A stretch of 64,000 nucleotides of DNA from RPQJ01 sp963846885 (lineage in GTDB: Bacteria > Pseudomonadota > Gammaproteobacteria > Steroidobacterales > Steroidobacteraceae), in contig CAWJXS010000020.1 of assembly GCA_963846885.1 (NCBI GenBank), forward strand, positions 248,001-312,000, written 5' to 3'. A model generated the notes under the pieces. That model was not told the origin of the DNA, ran no database searches, and was given only the letters and a program-made list of their open reading frames with translations. Below, one piece after another: positions 1-10,731 of this stretch. Both the position numbers and the translations under genes were made by a program. Numbering within the stretch: the stretch's first letter is position 1; each line of letters begins with the position of its first letter.

Positions 1-1
1 C

Positions 2-418
2 ATGCGTAACGTCTCCAGCGTGCGCGCGCTGGAGGGACACGAGAGCTTTATCGCGGTCGGCCAGTCCCGCCCCTTCACTTCCACCACCGTCACGCAGGGG
101 GGCCTTTTTCCACCCGTCGTGACACAAACGACGGATTTCCGCGACGTGCAATCCGGCTTTTATGCGACGCCGCGAGTCAACGGCGAGCGGGTAACACTCG
201 AGATTTCGCCACGCCAGCAAAGAGTGACGGACGGCCGTCAGCCCACCGTCACGACCGGCAGCGTGGTGACCACTGTGTCGGGGCGCCTGGGCGAATGGAT
301 CCAGATCGGTGGCAGTTCTGCGGCTGAGACTACGTCCAGACGCAGTCTGGGCACCTGGGGCACTGGATCCGATTTGACGCAGTACTCAGCTTGGGTCAAG
401 GTGGACGAGGTTCGCTGA
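2..418 (+). CDS. Secretin-like hypothetical protein, C-terminal part (possibly cut by window edge)
   Basis: The reading frame is open from the first bases of the window to a TGA at 416-418 (138 residues if the ATG at 2 is the start), so the true start may lie upstream. The text alternates polar beta-strand-like stretches: 'ALEGHESFIAVGQSRPF' and 'ATPRVNGERVTLEISPRQQ' resemble the beta-domain of secretin-type outer membrane proteins, where a conserved 'V.dGe...iGG' element precedes strands ending in 'I.P'. The residues 'GRLGEWIQIGGSS' fit the same pattern. This is family-pattern recognition only. It is too short to be a complete secretin; it could be a stand-alone assembly factor-like protein. 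It sits just upstream of the ThiF-like gene on the same strand. Confidence 0.4.
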   Translation: MRNVSSVRALEGHESFIAVGQSRPFTSTTVTQGGLFPPVVTQTTDFRDVQSGFYATPRVNGERVTLEISPRQQRVTDGRQPTVTTGSVVTTVSGRLGEWIQIGGSSAAETTSRRSLGTWGTGSDLTQYSAWVKVDEVR

Positions 419-456
419 AGGGTTCCCGTCAACCCGTATTTGCCACAGGGCCACGG

Positions 457-1422
457 ATGAGCAACTCCACCGCGCTTGGTCAGCATCCACTGGCAAGGAC
501 TGGTCGTCGCCGTCGTCGGCGCCGGCCGCATCGGCGTCCGAGGTCATCCGCAACCTGGGTCTCATGGGCATCGGTCGCATCGACGTCTACGAACTCGATC
601 GCCATGCGGCCGACCCGCTCCGCAGCCGCTACACGGTCCACGACGGCGACTTCTGGGACACCCTCACGCTTAGCCCGCCTGCAAGGTTACGATTTCGCGG
701 TCAACACCATCGACAGCCGGGCGGCCTCCAGGCGCATGAACCAGAAGTGCCTGCTGGCCAACGTGAACATGATCGAGGTGACGACCGAAAACACGCTGGC
801 CCGCGTCAGCGCCTATCCCTTCGGTTCACGCGACGACGTCGGTTGCGCCGAATGCGGCTCGTCCGGGACGGCTGCCGTCTCGCTGCCGCTCGCTTCGCTG
901 CGAATGTCGGTCGACGACAATCCCTGCAAGACGGCGACGGCCCTGGCGGCAGAGGTTGCCATCACGAGTGCCGCGGGCGCCGTCGCGACCGCGCTCATGG
1001 CGCGCATCGCCGCCGGATCGCATGGTTCAGTGGCCCGCACGGCCTCGCTGGACGCGACGCTGGGCCAGGGCACCTCCGTGGAAATCCGGCGCGACCCGCA
1101 TTGCCCGCGCTGCGCCAACCTGCAACGCCCTGTGCCCATCGTGCACACGCGCAATCGCTGGGACGTCAACGCGGGTGTCGCTGCATCCTGCCCGGACGTG
1201 TTCAACCAGCGTCTCGAATTGAGCGACGACATCGCCGGGGTGGCGCACGGCTCGTACTGCCTGCATGAATTGTCCGCGCGTTTTCACGGTGGACCGATTC
1301 CGGCCAAGTTCGCGCTGACCCAAGTCGACGGCCGCACGATCTGTCTCTCGTTCGAAGACTTCGCCATCGGCGAGGCGCCGGCCAGTGCACGGGCGGCGGC
1401 GGGAAGACATCCCTCCAACTGA
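457..1422 (+). pseudogene. ThiF/HesA/MoeB-family (E1-like) adenylyltransferase, frameshifted
   Basis: Joined across three reading frames the product is a ThiF-type protein. A frame beginning near 457-476 gives the nucleotide-binding 'VVAVVGAGRIG'. The next frame gives 'SEVIRNLGLMGIGRIDVYELD' (written here without more context), with 'DPLRSRYTVHDGDFWD'. The third gives 'LQGYDFAVNTIDSRAASRRMNQ', two CxxC pairs ('CAECG', 'CPRC') typical of the zinc site, and runs to the TGA at 1420-1422. E1-like enzymes adenylate the C-terminus of small sulfur-carrier or ubiquitin-like proteins. Breaks lie near 478, 534 and 672, each explained by one extra base; restoring them rebuilds the family consensus GAGxIGSEVIRNL. 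The gene is either a pseudogene or, more likely, intact with sequence errors. No ubiquitin-like, E2 or JAB gene is visible beside it. Confidence 0.7.
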
Positions 1423-1428
1423 GGAATT

Positions 1429-1963
1429 TCAGGGCTGCGTCGGTGACGCTGTCGCGGCGGGCGGCACGGCCATGGGCTCCACGGTGAGACCCGACGACGG
1501 CGCGACTGGATGCGGCGCCGAGATGACCTCGAAGCGATCCGCAAAATAATCCGTCTCACCGAAGCAGTTCGTGGGCAGTCCGCGATGCTCCCGGTAATGG
1601 ATGCGCACCTGCTGCCCGACCGCCTTGTGCAACTGCTCCGCCACGGCGGGATCGCGCACGCTGAAATTCCAGATCTGCGGCGCCACGCCGCCCACGACGT
1701 ATTGCGCGACCTCGCCTTCATACGTCTTGCAGATCCACCCGCGCTTGGAGAATTTCTGCAGCACGCCGGCGCGCTCGCCGTCCGAGTAGCTCCACCAGAG
1801 CATGAACATCGTGTAGAGCGCGATCAGCAGCACCGCGCCGAGCATGCTGCCCCAGAACCAGGACCGGAAGCTGCGTCGCGGCGGCTTGGCAACGGGCGGT
1901 GGCGGCCGCGCCGGTCGCAGTGGTCGGCGTGGATGGGCGCGCGGCGGCAGGTGTTTCGGCCAT
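1429..1963 (-). CDS. Hypothetical single-pass membrane protein (probable frameshift near its N-terminus)
   Basis: The uninterrupted frame starting at an internal ATG (1845) encodes 138 residues with one membrane helix at the very start ('MLGAVLLIALYTMFMLWW') and a soluble domain after it. No family was recognised. Upstream of that ATG the same frame reads 'PPRRSFRSWFWGS', a natural juxtamembrane lead-in, while an ATG at 1963 in another frame reads 'MAETPAAARPSTPTTATG', a typical Pro/Ala/Thr-rich cytoplasmic tail. One extra base in the GC-rich stretch near 1905-1915 would join them, so I give the longer span. It ends 6 bases from the convergent ThiF-like gene. Confidence 0.55.
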
Positions 1964-2013
1964 GTTCGGATTCCTCAGGACGCGACGATCGTACCAGAGC
2001 CCGCGGCAGGGGC

Positions 2014-3522
2014 CTAAGGCGGGGTCGCTACGAAGCCTTCGATGCGCTCGAGCATGTAGGCGTGGAACGGGTTGCTGCGTTGCCGGGTGAGCATCCAGCC
2101 GGGCACGTTCAGTACGCCGTTCTCGCCGCGGATCTCGAGCCGCCCGAGCTGCACGTGACGAGTCGTCGCCGCCGCAGCGTAGCCGTAGAGCGGATCGTCG
2201 GGCGGAAACGGCAACGCTACGTGCGACAGCGAGAACACGTGACGCGGCCAGGCCAGGTCGAGCACGCGTTCGGTCATCGCGGCGCCGGCAGCTGGTGAAC
2301 GCCGCTCCTGCACCTGCAGGGTCTGCGCGTTGGCGTTGGTGATCAGCGTCAGCGCGAAAGGCCGCTGCGTCTGCGACAGGAGTCTTCGCGTGAGCGGGGC
2401 CGGATCGTTCACCAGCAACGGTTGCACCACCGCCAGCCGGTTGACGTCGAACACGACCAGTTCGTGGCCCTCCGGCGTGAGGCGGCCGAGCAGCGAGTCG
2501 ATGACCGCCGGGGCCTGCACCGTCGAGTCCACGGTCGAGATGAAAGCCAGGATCGGCGGCATGTCGGGTACGGGTCCCGGCGCCGCGAGCGCAGCGATGC
2601 GCCGGCTCAGGCCGCTGGTCAGTCGCTGCGTCTGGCCCGATGCATGAAAACTGAACGACTGGTACTTGTAGGGATCGATTTCGGGCTCGACCAGCTGCCA
2701 CGCGGCACGGCCGAAGCCCTGCAGATCGGAGAGCCCGGTGCGGATCCGCCCGATCGCCGCCAGTCGCGTGATGCCGATCGCGGGCGAGATCAGGACGAGG
2801 CCCGCAGGGCGCGGCAGCTCCGGATCGGCGCGCGCGTCGAGCGTGTAGTTGACGGCGAGCGCCGCGCCGTTCGAGTAGCCGACCATGTGGATGGGTCGCG
2901 CGGGCCCGAGCGTCGCGCGCAGGTCCTTCATGGCGAGCTTGGTGGCGGCAGCCAGGTCTTCCACTTCGAAGGTGAGCAGTCCTGCAGGCGCCGTGCCGTG
3001 ACCAGGCAGGCGCAGACCCACCACGTGATAGCCGCGACCGGCGAGTGCCTGGCCGATGCTGCGCAGGCTGTAGGGTGAATCGGTCAAGCCGTGCAGCAGC
3101 AGCACGCCGCCGATCGGCTCGCCCGCGGGCTGCAGCACGTACGTCTGGTTCCAGTTGAAATCCCAGACACCGGGGTCACCGAGACTGCCGCGGATGTAAC
3201 GGTTGATGGCCAGCTCGTTCTCGCCCGCCGGTGGCAGCGCGATCTCGGTCCGGACTTGTTCCAGCAGCTGCTGCTCGCGCGCGCGGTATTGCTCGAGCGT
3301 GACGATCCGGCCTTGTTCGTAGTCGTCGGCCGTGAACTCGCTGGTGAGGCGCACCTTGTGCCAGGGTTCGAGCGGCGGGCCGGACCACAGGAAATGCAGG
3401 TAAAACCCGATGCCTACCAGCAGCAGGGCCGACAGCAACGAGGCTGCGGCACGACCGAGCCAACGGAACAGAGCACCCAAGTTGTTACTCCCTGCATTCT
3501 GAGAATCGTTCCAACGAATCAT
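2014..3522 (-). CDS. Membrane-anchored alpha/beta hydrolase
   Basis: The protein has 502 residues from the ATG at 3522 ('MIRWNDSQ'), chosen because a single N-terminal membrane helix (about residues 26-46) then lies in the usual place; an in-frame start further up (3645) would add an unlikely basic leader. The hydrolase core shows the oxyanion motif 'LLLHGLTDSP' (about 141-150), 'GLRLPGHG' and the nucleophile elbow 'GYSNG' with Ser217. The C-terminal half carries the strand with 'ILAFISTVDSTV' expected to hold the acid. The family comprises esterases and lipases; the substrate is unknown. The helix would place the domain on the periplasmic face or anchor it to the inner membrane. It is divergent from the helix-hairpin-helix gene. 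Confidence 0.75.
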   Translation of the reverse strand: MIRWNDSQNAGSNNLGALFRWLGRAAASLLSALLLVGIGFYLHFLWSGPPLEPWHKVRLTSEFTADDYEQGRIVTLEQYRAREQQLLEQVRTEIALPPAGENELAINRYIRGSLGDPGVWDFNWNQTYVLQPAGEPIGGVLLLHGLTDSPYSLRSIGQALAGRGYHVVGLRLPGHGTAPAGLLTFEVEDLAAATKLAMKDLRATLGPARPIHMVGYSNGAALAVNYTLDARADPELPRPAGLVLISPAIGITRLAAIGRIRTGLSDLQGFGRAAWQLVEPEIDPYKYQSFSFHASGQTQRLTSGLSRRIAALAAPGPVPDMPPILAFISTVDSTVQAPAVIDSLLGRLTPEGHELVVFDVNRLAVVQPLLVNDPAPLTRRLLSQTQRPFALTLITNANAQTLQVQERRSPAAGAAMTERVLDLAWPRHVFSLSHVALPFPPDDPLYGYAAAATTRHVQLGRLEIRGENGVLNVPGWMLTRQRSNPFHAYMLERIEGFVATPP

Positions 3523-3628
3523 AGTCGGTTTCGTTCGAGCCTCGTAAAACCCGAATGGTGCAGTGTCATGTTCGGCGCGAGCATGGCACCCGATATACAG
3601 CTCGCCCAATGGGCGCGACGAACGGGAG

Positions 3629-4552
3629 ATGGAGCGAGCCACCAAATGCGAGGCCGCGGGCGGAGCGCTGGGTGCAAGCGCGCAGCCATCCGACGCGCAC
3701 GTTTTCGACTTCGCCGACCGCCTGCGCGAAGCGGCGGATCTGCTGCAGGCCCAGGGCGCGAATCCCTACCGGGCCACTGCCTACCGCAAGGCCGCAGAAA
3801 CTGTAGGCCGGCTCCCTCCCTTGGAGATCGCCGCGCTCGTCGATCGTGAAGGGGTCGAAGGGCTCGACCGCCTTCCGCACGTAGGACGCGGCATCGCCAC
3901 CGCGATCGTCGAGATGGTCCGCACCGGGCACTGGGCGCTGCTCGAGCGCTTGCGCGGCACGTGCGATCCGGTCGCGCTTTTCACGGTGGTGCCCGGCCTT
4001 GGTCACCGTCTCGCCGAACGCATCCACGAAGAACTGCACCTGGACACGCTCGAGGGCCTCGAACTGGCGGCGCACGACGGCAGGCTCGAGAACGTCCCGG
4101 GCGTGGGGCCGCGGCGAGCCGCAGCGATCCGGGCGAATCTGCACGCGATGCTCGTGCGCGGCCGCGATACTGGCACGGCCTACGTGCGCAATGCGGGCCC
4201 GCAGCCCGCCGTCGGTGTGCTGCTCGCGATCGACCGGCAGTATCGCGAACAGGCGATGGCCGGAACGCTGCCGACCATCGCGCCGGATCGATTCAATCCC
4301 ACGCACGAGGCGTGGTTGCCTGTGCTGCATGCGGAGCGCGAGGGCTGGCAGTTCACGGCGCTGTTCTCCAACACTGCGCAGGCGCACCAGCTGAAGCGAA
4401 CCCGTGACTGGGTGCGCATCTTCCATTACGACTCCCAGAACTCGGAAGGCCAGCACACCGTGGTCACCGAAACGCACGGCGCCCTTGCCGGCAAGCGCGT
4501 GGTCAGGGGTCGCGAGGCCGAGTGCCGCGCGGCCTACGCGCTCAGCGGCTGA
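3629..4552 (+). CDS. Helix-hairpin-helix DNA-binding protein (PolX N-terminal-like)
   Basis: It has 307 residues from the ATG at 3629. The N-terminal part ('FADRLREAADLLQAQGANPYRATAY') matches the 8-kDa-like domain of family X DNA polymerases. It is followed by HhH elements 'LDRLPHVGRGIATAI', 'FTVVPGLGHRLAERI' and 'LENVPGVGPRRAAAI'. The polymerase palm is absent; instead there is a separate C-terminal domain with 'RDWVRIFHYD', 'HTVVTE' and 'GKRVVRGREAEC' that recurs in stand-alone proteins of this type. The likely role is DNA binding, perhaps repair; no enzyme motif is visible. It converges on the NlpC/P60 gene with 3 bases between stop codons. Confidence 0.72.
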   Translation: MERATKCEAAGGALGASAQPSDAHVFDFADRLREAADLLQAQGANPYRATAYRKAAETVGRLPPLEIAALVDREGVEGLDRLPHVGRGIATAIVEMVRTGHWALLERLRGTCDPVALFTVVPGLGHRLAERIHEELHLDTLEGLELAAHDGRLENVPGVGPRRAAAIRANLHAMLVRGRDTGTAYVRNAGPQPAVGVLLAIDRQYREQAMAGTLPTIAPDRFNPTHEAWLPVLHAEREGWQFTALFSNTAQAHQLKRTRDWVRIFHYDSQNSEGQHTVVTETHGALAGKRVVRGREAECRAAYALSG

Positions 4553-4555
4553 GGT

Positions 4556-5167
4556 TCAACGCGGCGAAGTCCCGAGTCGCGGCCCCTCGCCCGCCAGGTC
4601 GGGATAGAGCCGGCCCGCGCCGGCAAAACGTTCGCGGTAGTAAGCATCGTCGAGACTGGCAGCACCCACGAGCTTGCCGGATTGCGGCGCGTGCACGAAA
4701 CGTCCCTGGCCCGTATAGATTCCCACGTGCGTCACCTCGCGGCTGCCCGGCACGAGCCGATAGAACACGAGATCACCGGCCCGCAGGTCTGCGACCGCAA
4801 CCTTGCGTGCGGCGGCGAACTGGGAGGCAGCCGTGCGCGGCACACTGACACCTTCACGCGCGTGCACGTAGGTCACCAGGCCGCTGCAATCAAAGCCGCG
4901 CTGCGGGTCTGCGCCGCCATATCGATACGGCGTACCGACCTGCGCCAGCGCCTGCTGCGCGATCACGGCGCCGAGTCCCTGCTGCGCACTGACCGCAGCC
5001 TCACGACCAGCGGGTTCAGCAGGCAGCCCAGGCCTGAATGGTGCGCAGCCCGTGGCCAGGACGGCCAGTGCCAGCAGCGTGCAGGCGCGCCGTGCAGCCG
5101 TGGTTGCGCGGACACGGAAGGGCGTCGCGACGTCATGGACGGCGGCAGATTGTCGCAATGGCTGCAT
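4556..5167 (-). CDS. NlpC/P60 family lipoprotein, cell wall endopeptidase
   Basis: The precursor has 203 residues. A lipobox 'LATGC' puts the lipidated cysteine at residue 41, so the N-terminus is longer than usual and a later start is possible. The NlpC/P60 catalytic triad is visible: Cys94 in 'FDCSGL', His147 in 'THVGIY' and His159 in 'FVHAP'. Such enzymes cleave peptide stems of peptidoglycan (gamma-D-Glu-diaminopimelate or related bonds) in the periplasm. The ATG at 5165-5167 follows the hrpB stop codon directly (TGAATG), so translation is probably coupled to hrpB. Confidence 0.88.
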   Translation of the reverse strand: MQPLRQSAAVHDVATPFRVRATTAARRACTLLALAVLATGCAPFRPGLPAEPAGREAAVSAQQGLGAVIAQQALAQVGTPYRYGGADPQRGFDCSGLVTYVHAREGVSVPRTAASQFAAARKVAVADLRAGDLVFYRLVPGSREVTHVGIYTGQGRFVHAPQSGKLVGAASLDDAYYRERFAGAGRLYPDLAGEGPRLGTSPR

Positions 5168-7732
5168 TCAATCTCCGGGTGGACGCACTTTGCGCGTGGG
5201 CGTCGCGGCATAAGGGTCGTCCGGCCAGTAGTGCTTGGGGTAGCGTCCCTTCAGTTCCTTCTTGACCTCGATGTAACCCCTGGCCCAGAAGCTCGCCAGG
5301 TCGCGCGTGACCTGCACGGGTCGTCGCGCGGGCGACAGCAGTTCGAGCGTGACAGGGACCCGACCACCGGCGAGCCGTGGCGACTCCATCCAGCCGAAGA
5401 CCTCCTGCAGCCGCACCGCGAGCGCAGGCGCGGCACCCGAATAATCGACTGCGATGCGTGAGCCGCTGGGAACGGTGAGGTGCGTCGGCACGAGGTCGTC
5501 GAGCTGCCGCTGGTGATTCCAGTCGAGCAGCCCGTGCAGCGCGCCCCGCAAGTCGACTCGCGCGAGATGGTCGCGTCGCGTCACGCCATCGAGCCACGGC
5601 GCCAGCCACTCCTCCAGTGTTGCAAGCAGCGCGGTATCAGACACGTCGGGCCATTCTTCCGCATGCGCCGGGGTCGGTGCGTTGTCGCGCAGCAGGGTCA
5701 CCCGCGCGCGCCATTGCTGCAGCTCCTTGCTCCAGGGCAGCGCCGCCAGCCCGAGTTCGCGTATGCCCGCAAGCATCGCCGCGCGCGTGGCCGCGTCGGC
5801 GCTGGCACTGCGCAGCGGTCGCTCGTCGAGCGTCAGCGCGCCAAGCCTGCGCACGTGCCGCGCAACGACGGCCCCGACGCGTGAATCCCAGTTCACCTCG
5901 TCGCTCGCCGTAATCAGGGACGGAAAATACCGCTCGAGCAAGTCGCGCTCGAGCGGCGCGGCAAGATACAGCTTCGCTTCGCGCTCGCCGCCGTCGATCT
6001 CCGCAGCCACGATGAACTCGCTGCGCGCAAGCGCCGACGGACCCGGCAGCGACGCGCCGCGGCCCTGGCTCAGCAGGTAACGTCCGCTTTCCCCGTCGCG
6101 GGCGCGACCGATGCGATCGGGATACGCAAATGCCAACAGCACGCCGACGGCCTGGTCACGCTCGAGTTGCGGCCGCGCGGCGCGCCCGTCACGCGGGAGA
6201 CGGCGCGCATACAGGTCGCGGGAACGCTGGATCAGCGGCAGCGCGCGCCGGTCGAGCGACAGCCCCGGCGGCGGTGCTGCGCCATGCAGCACGTCCACCC
6301 GATGCCGCACGTCGGGGTCACGCTGCGTTCCCTGGGACCGCAACGGATCGCGCTCGCTGAGCAGACCTGCAAGGTCGCACGCCAGCTCGCCGAGACCGAG
6401 GGCCACGCCACGTTCGATCATGTGTGCCAGCCGGGGATGAGCGCCGATGCCGGCCATGCGGCGACCGAGCTCCGTCACCTGCCCGCGCCCGTCCACGGCT
6501 TCGAGGCGCTGCAGCAGGTCGCGCGCCTGTGCAAGGGTGGCGGCCGGGGGCGCGTCGAGCCAGGCGAGCGCAGCCGGATCCTGTACACCCCAGCAGGCGA
6601 GCTCGAGCGCGAGCGGCGCGAGGTCCGCCTCGAGGATTTCAGGAACGGATTGCGCGGCGAGGGCGGCGTGCGCTGATTCCGACCACAGGCGATAGCAGGT
6701 CCCCGGCGCCGTGCGGCCCGCGCGTCCGCGACGCTGGTCGGCCGAAGCGCGCGAAATCGCGACCGTCTCGAGCCGGCTCATGCCGGTGTTCGGGTCGAAG
6801 CGCTGGCGACGCTCGAGTCCCGCATCGACCACGATCCTGACGCCTTCGATCGTGAGACTCGTCTCGGCCAGATTCGTGGCGACCACGACCTTGCGCCGGC
6901 CGTCCGGCGCGGGGCGCAGCGCTGCATCCTGCGCCGCGGCGTCGAGTTCGCCGTAAAGCGGCAGCACCAGCAGCGACGCCGTGTCGGTGCCGGCAGCAAT
7001 GGCCTCGCAACAGCGCCGGATCTCTGCCGCCCCCGGCAGGAACACGAGCACGTCGCCCGCATCCGTCGCGAGCGCGCGCAAGACCACGCGGGCGGCGCGT
7101 TGTTCGATGGGTTCGGGCCAGCGGTTGACGGTTGCCGGAACGGGCGCCGCATAGTGCGTGACGACGTCGAACGCGCGGCCCGCCGAGCGCACGTGCGTCG
7201 CCTCATTGCCAAGCAGTCGCGCCACCGACGCACCATCGAGCGTCGCCGACATCACCAGCAAGCGCAGGTCGTCGCGCAGGTGACGTTGCGCATCCAGCGC
7301 CAGGGCCAGGCCGAGGTCCGACTGCAGGTTGCGCTCGTGGAACTCGTCGAAGATCACGCAGCCCACGTCTTCGAGCGCGGGGTCGCTTTGCAGCCGCCGT
7401 GCGAGGATGCCCTCGGTGACCACCTCGATCCGCGTTGCTGCCGTCACGCGCGATTCGAGTCGCGTGCGGTAGCCTACGAGCTGGCCGGGCTCGGTGCCTG
7501 CGAGTTGGGCCAGCCGGCGCGCGACCGCGCGAGCCGCAATGCGGCGCGGCTGCAGCATGACGATGCGCTTGCCCGGCGCGAGCCACGGTTCATCGAGCAG
7601 GGCGAGCGGCACGACCGTGCTCTTGCCCGCGCCCGGCGGCGCCTCGAGCACCGCGCCCGGATGCGCCCGCAGTGCCGCCCGCAGTTCAGGCAGAGCGGCA
7701 AGGATCGGGGTGTCGGGCAGCTGAAAGCTCAA
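5168..7732 (-). CDS. hrpB: ATP-dependent helicase HrpB
   Basis: This 854-residue DEAH-box helicase has the full superfamily 2 motif set: Walker A 'GAGKST' (34-39), motif II 'DEFHER', motif III 'SATLD', and motif VI 'QRRGRAGR'. The helicase-associated and HrpB C-terminal domains follow, ending with 'ARGYIEVKKELKGRYPKHYWPDDP', the hallmark HrpB tail. Length matches the family (about 810-850). HrpB is a conserved proteobacterial helicase of uncertain substrate. It is divergent from the DUF456 gene with about 50 bases between starts. Confidence 0.96.
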   Translation of the reverse strand: MSFQLPDTPILAALPELRAALRAHPGAVLEAPPGAGKSTVVPLALLDEPWLAPGKRIVMLQPRRIAARAVARRLAQLAGTEPGQLVGYRTRLESRVTAATRIEVVTEGILARRLQSDPALEDVGCVIFDEFHERNLQSDLGLALALDAQRHLRDDLRLLVMSATLDGASVARLLGNEATHVRSAGRAFDVVTHYAAPVPATVNRWPEPIEQRAARVVLRALATDAGDVLVFLPGAAEIRRCCEAIAAGTDTASLLVLPLYGELDAAAQDAALRPAPDGRRKVVVATNLAETSLTIEGVRIVVDAGLERRQRFDPNTGMSRLETVAISRASADQRRGRAGRTAPGTCYRLWSESAHAALAAQSVPEILEADLAPLALELACWGVQDPAALAWLDAPPAATLAQARDLLQRLEAVDGRGQVTELGRRMAGIGAHPRLAHMIERGVALGLGELACDLAGLLSERDPLRSQGTQRDPDVRHRVDVLHGAAPPPGLSLDRRALPLIQRSRDLYARRLPRDGRAARPQLERDQAVGVLLAFAYPDRIGRARDGESGRYLLSQGRGASLPGPSALARSEFIVAAEIDGGEREAKLYLAAPLERDLLERYFPSLITASDEVNWDSRVGAVVARHVRRLGALTLDERPLRSASADAATRAAMLAGIRELGLAALPWSKELQQWRARVTLLRDNAPTPAHAEEWPDVSDTALLATLEEWLAPWLDGVTRRDHLARVDLRGALHGLLDWNHQRQLDDLVPTHLTVPSGSRIAVDYSGAAPALAVRLQEVFGWMESPRLAGGRVPVTLELLSPARRPVQVTRDLASFWARGYIEVKKELKGRYPKHYWPDDPYAATPTRKVRPPGD

Positions 7733-7782
7733 GCCGGTGCGGCTCCTGTGACTAATGCGCCGGCAATGTGCATGATTGGCGC

Positions 7783-8274
7783 ATGGAAGGAAACAACGTC
7801 TGGATGTGGGTGCTCGCGACCGTCATGGTGCTCGGCGGCCTGGCGGGTGCCGTGTTGCCCGCGTTGCCGGGAGTGCCGCTGGTGTTCGGCGGACTGCTGG
7901 TGGCCGCGTGGGCCGACGATTTTCAGCGGGTCGGCTGGATCACGCTGTCCTTCCTCGGCCTGCTGACGGTCGCGTCGTTCGTGATCGACTTCGCGGCGAC
8001 TGCCCTGGGTGCCAAGCGCGTCGGCGCATCGAAGCTGGCGATCGTGGGCGCTGCGCTCGGCGCGCTCGGCGGCCTGTTTCTCGGCATTCCCGGACTGATC
8101 CTCGGGCCATTCGTCGGCGCGGTGGCTGGCGAGATGATGTCGCACGGCGAATGGCGCAAGGCGACGCACGCGGGGCTCGCGACCTGGATGGGGCTGCTGT
8201 TCGGCACGCTCGCCAAGCTGGCGCTGGTGTTCGCAATGCTCGGGATCTTCCTGTTCGCCTACTTGATCGGCTGA
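7783..8274 (+). CDS. DUF456 family membrane protein
   Basis: The product has 163 residues from the ATG at 7783 ('MEGNNVWMW'); an ATG at 7768 is also in frame. It is almost entirely hydrophobic with about four to five helices and the family's repeated Gly/Pro-rich motifs 'VLPALPGVPLVFGGLL' and 'GLFLGIPGLILGPFVGAVAGE'. DUF456 proteins are small inner membrane proteins without an assigned biochemical function. The gene ends at the repeat-containing gap. Confidence 0.85.
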   Translation: MEGNNVWMWVLATVMVLGGLAGAVLPALPGVPLVFGGLLVAAWADDFQRVGWITLSFLGLLTVASFVIDFAATALGAKRVGASKLAIVGAALGALGGLFLGIPGLILGPFVGAVAGEMMSHGEWRKATHAGLATWMGLLFGTLAKLALVFAMLGIFLFAYLIG

Positions 8275-8326
8275 CCTCTCGCATGCGCTCTGGATCGACA
8301 CCGCTCTCGCGAGCGGAGGCGTGCTC

Positions 8327-8453
8327 GCGACAGCGCGACCGGCTTCCTGCCCGCAGCGCGGACACGCCGTGAATACGTCCCTGTAGGCTCGCCCGCGCCG
8401 TCCATGGCGCGGGACGGTCCGCCCTGCGGGCAGGAAGCCGGTCACGCTGTCGC
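8327..8453 (+). repeat. Structured palindromic repeat, copy A
   Basis: Outer arms 8327-8356 and 8424-8453 are 30-base inverted repeats with one mismatch. Between them is a core of about 66 bases with its own hairpin (8392-8399 pairing with 8406-8413 around 'GTCCAT') and an outer short stem 'GCGGAC/GTCCGC'. The core matches the reverse complement of copy B, but the outer arms do not. No transposase lies nearby. It looks like a REP-like mobile palindrome or a structured RNA/terminator element. Confidence 0.8.
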
Positions 8454-8605
8454 ATCATGGAGCGTCGACGCATCTGAGACTCGACGCAGACTGGAATCGC
8501 CCCTGCGCAGCGAATCGACTGGACAGCCGTGGCTATGGGCCGCGAACAGGCGAAGCAAACGGAGGTGCGAGCCAACCGCGCATCGCCGCGAACTGCACTG
8601 GAGCC

Positions 8606-8745
8606 AGTCTCGCGGCGGCGTGGGCGGTCCCCTGCAGTCTCGGGGGACCGTCGCGCGCCATGGACGGCGCGCGCGAGCCTACAGGGATGTATTTACGGCG
8701 TGTCCCCCGTGACTGCAGGGGACTGACCAGGCCGCCGCGTAGACT
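8606..8745 (-). repeat. Structured palindromic repeat, copy B (inverted relative to A)
   Basis: Arms 8606-8639 and 8711-8745 are imperfect inverted repeats ('GGCGG' and 'CCCCTGCAGTC' blocks). The core is the reverse complement of copy A with few differences. Its hairpin stem (8652-8659 with 8666-8673) differs from that of copy A by a paired C-G to G-C change, so base pairing is kept. The outer stem shows the same kind of paired change. Confidence 0.8.
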
Positions 8746-8774
8746 GACTTCAACGCTTCGCGAACCGATGCGCG

Positions 8775-10718
<1,944 letters not shown>

Positions 10719-10731
10719 CGTCAGGCTCCTC

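Larger units (their letters stand above)
8275..8774. other. 500-base convergent intergenic region with two structured repeats
   Basis: No gene was found between the stop codons of the DUF456 gene and acs. The stretch holds repeat copy A (8327-8453) and repeat copy B (8606-8745) in opposite orientations, plus about 150 bases between them in which I see nothing definable. Reading frames that cross it follow palindromes and look non-coding. Confidence 0.7.

Noticed and set aside
7100..7966. Long open frame opposite hrpB
   Set aside because: Mirror-frame artefact of high-GC coding DNA; no domain and an Arg/Ala-heavy composition.
8454..8605. Possible small gene between repeats A and B
   Set aside because: No ribosome-binding site and no coding bias; the open frames cross palindromes.
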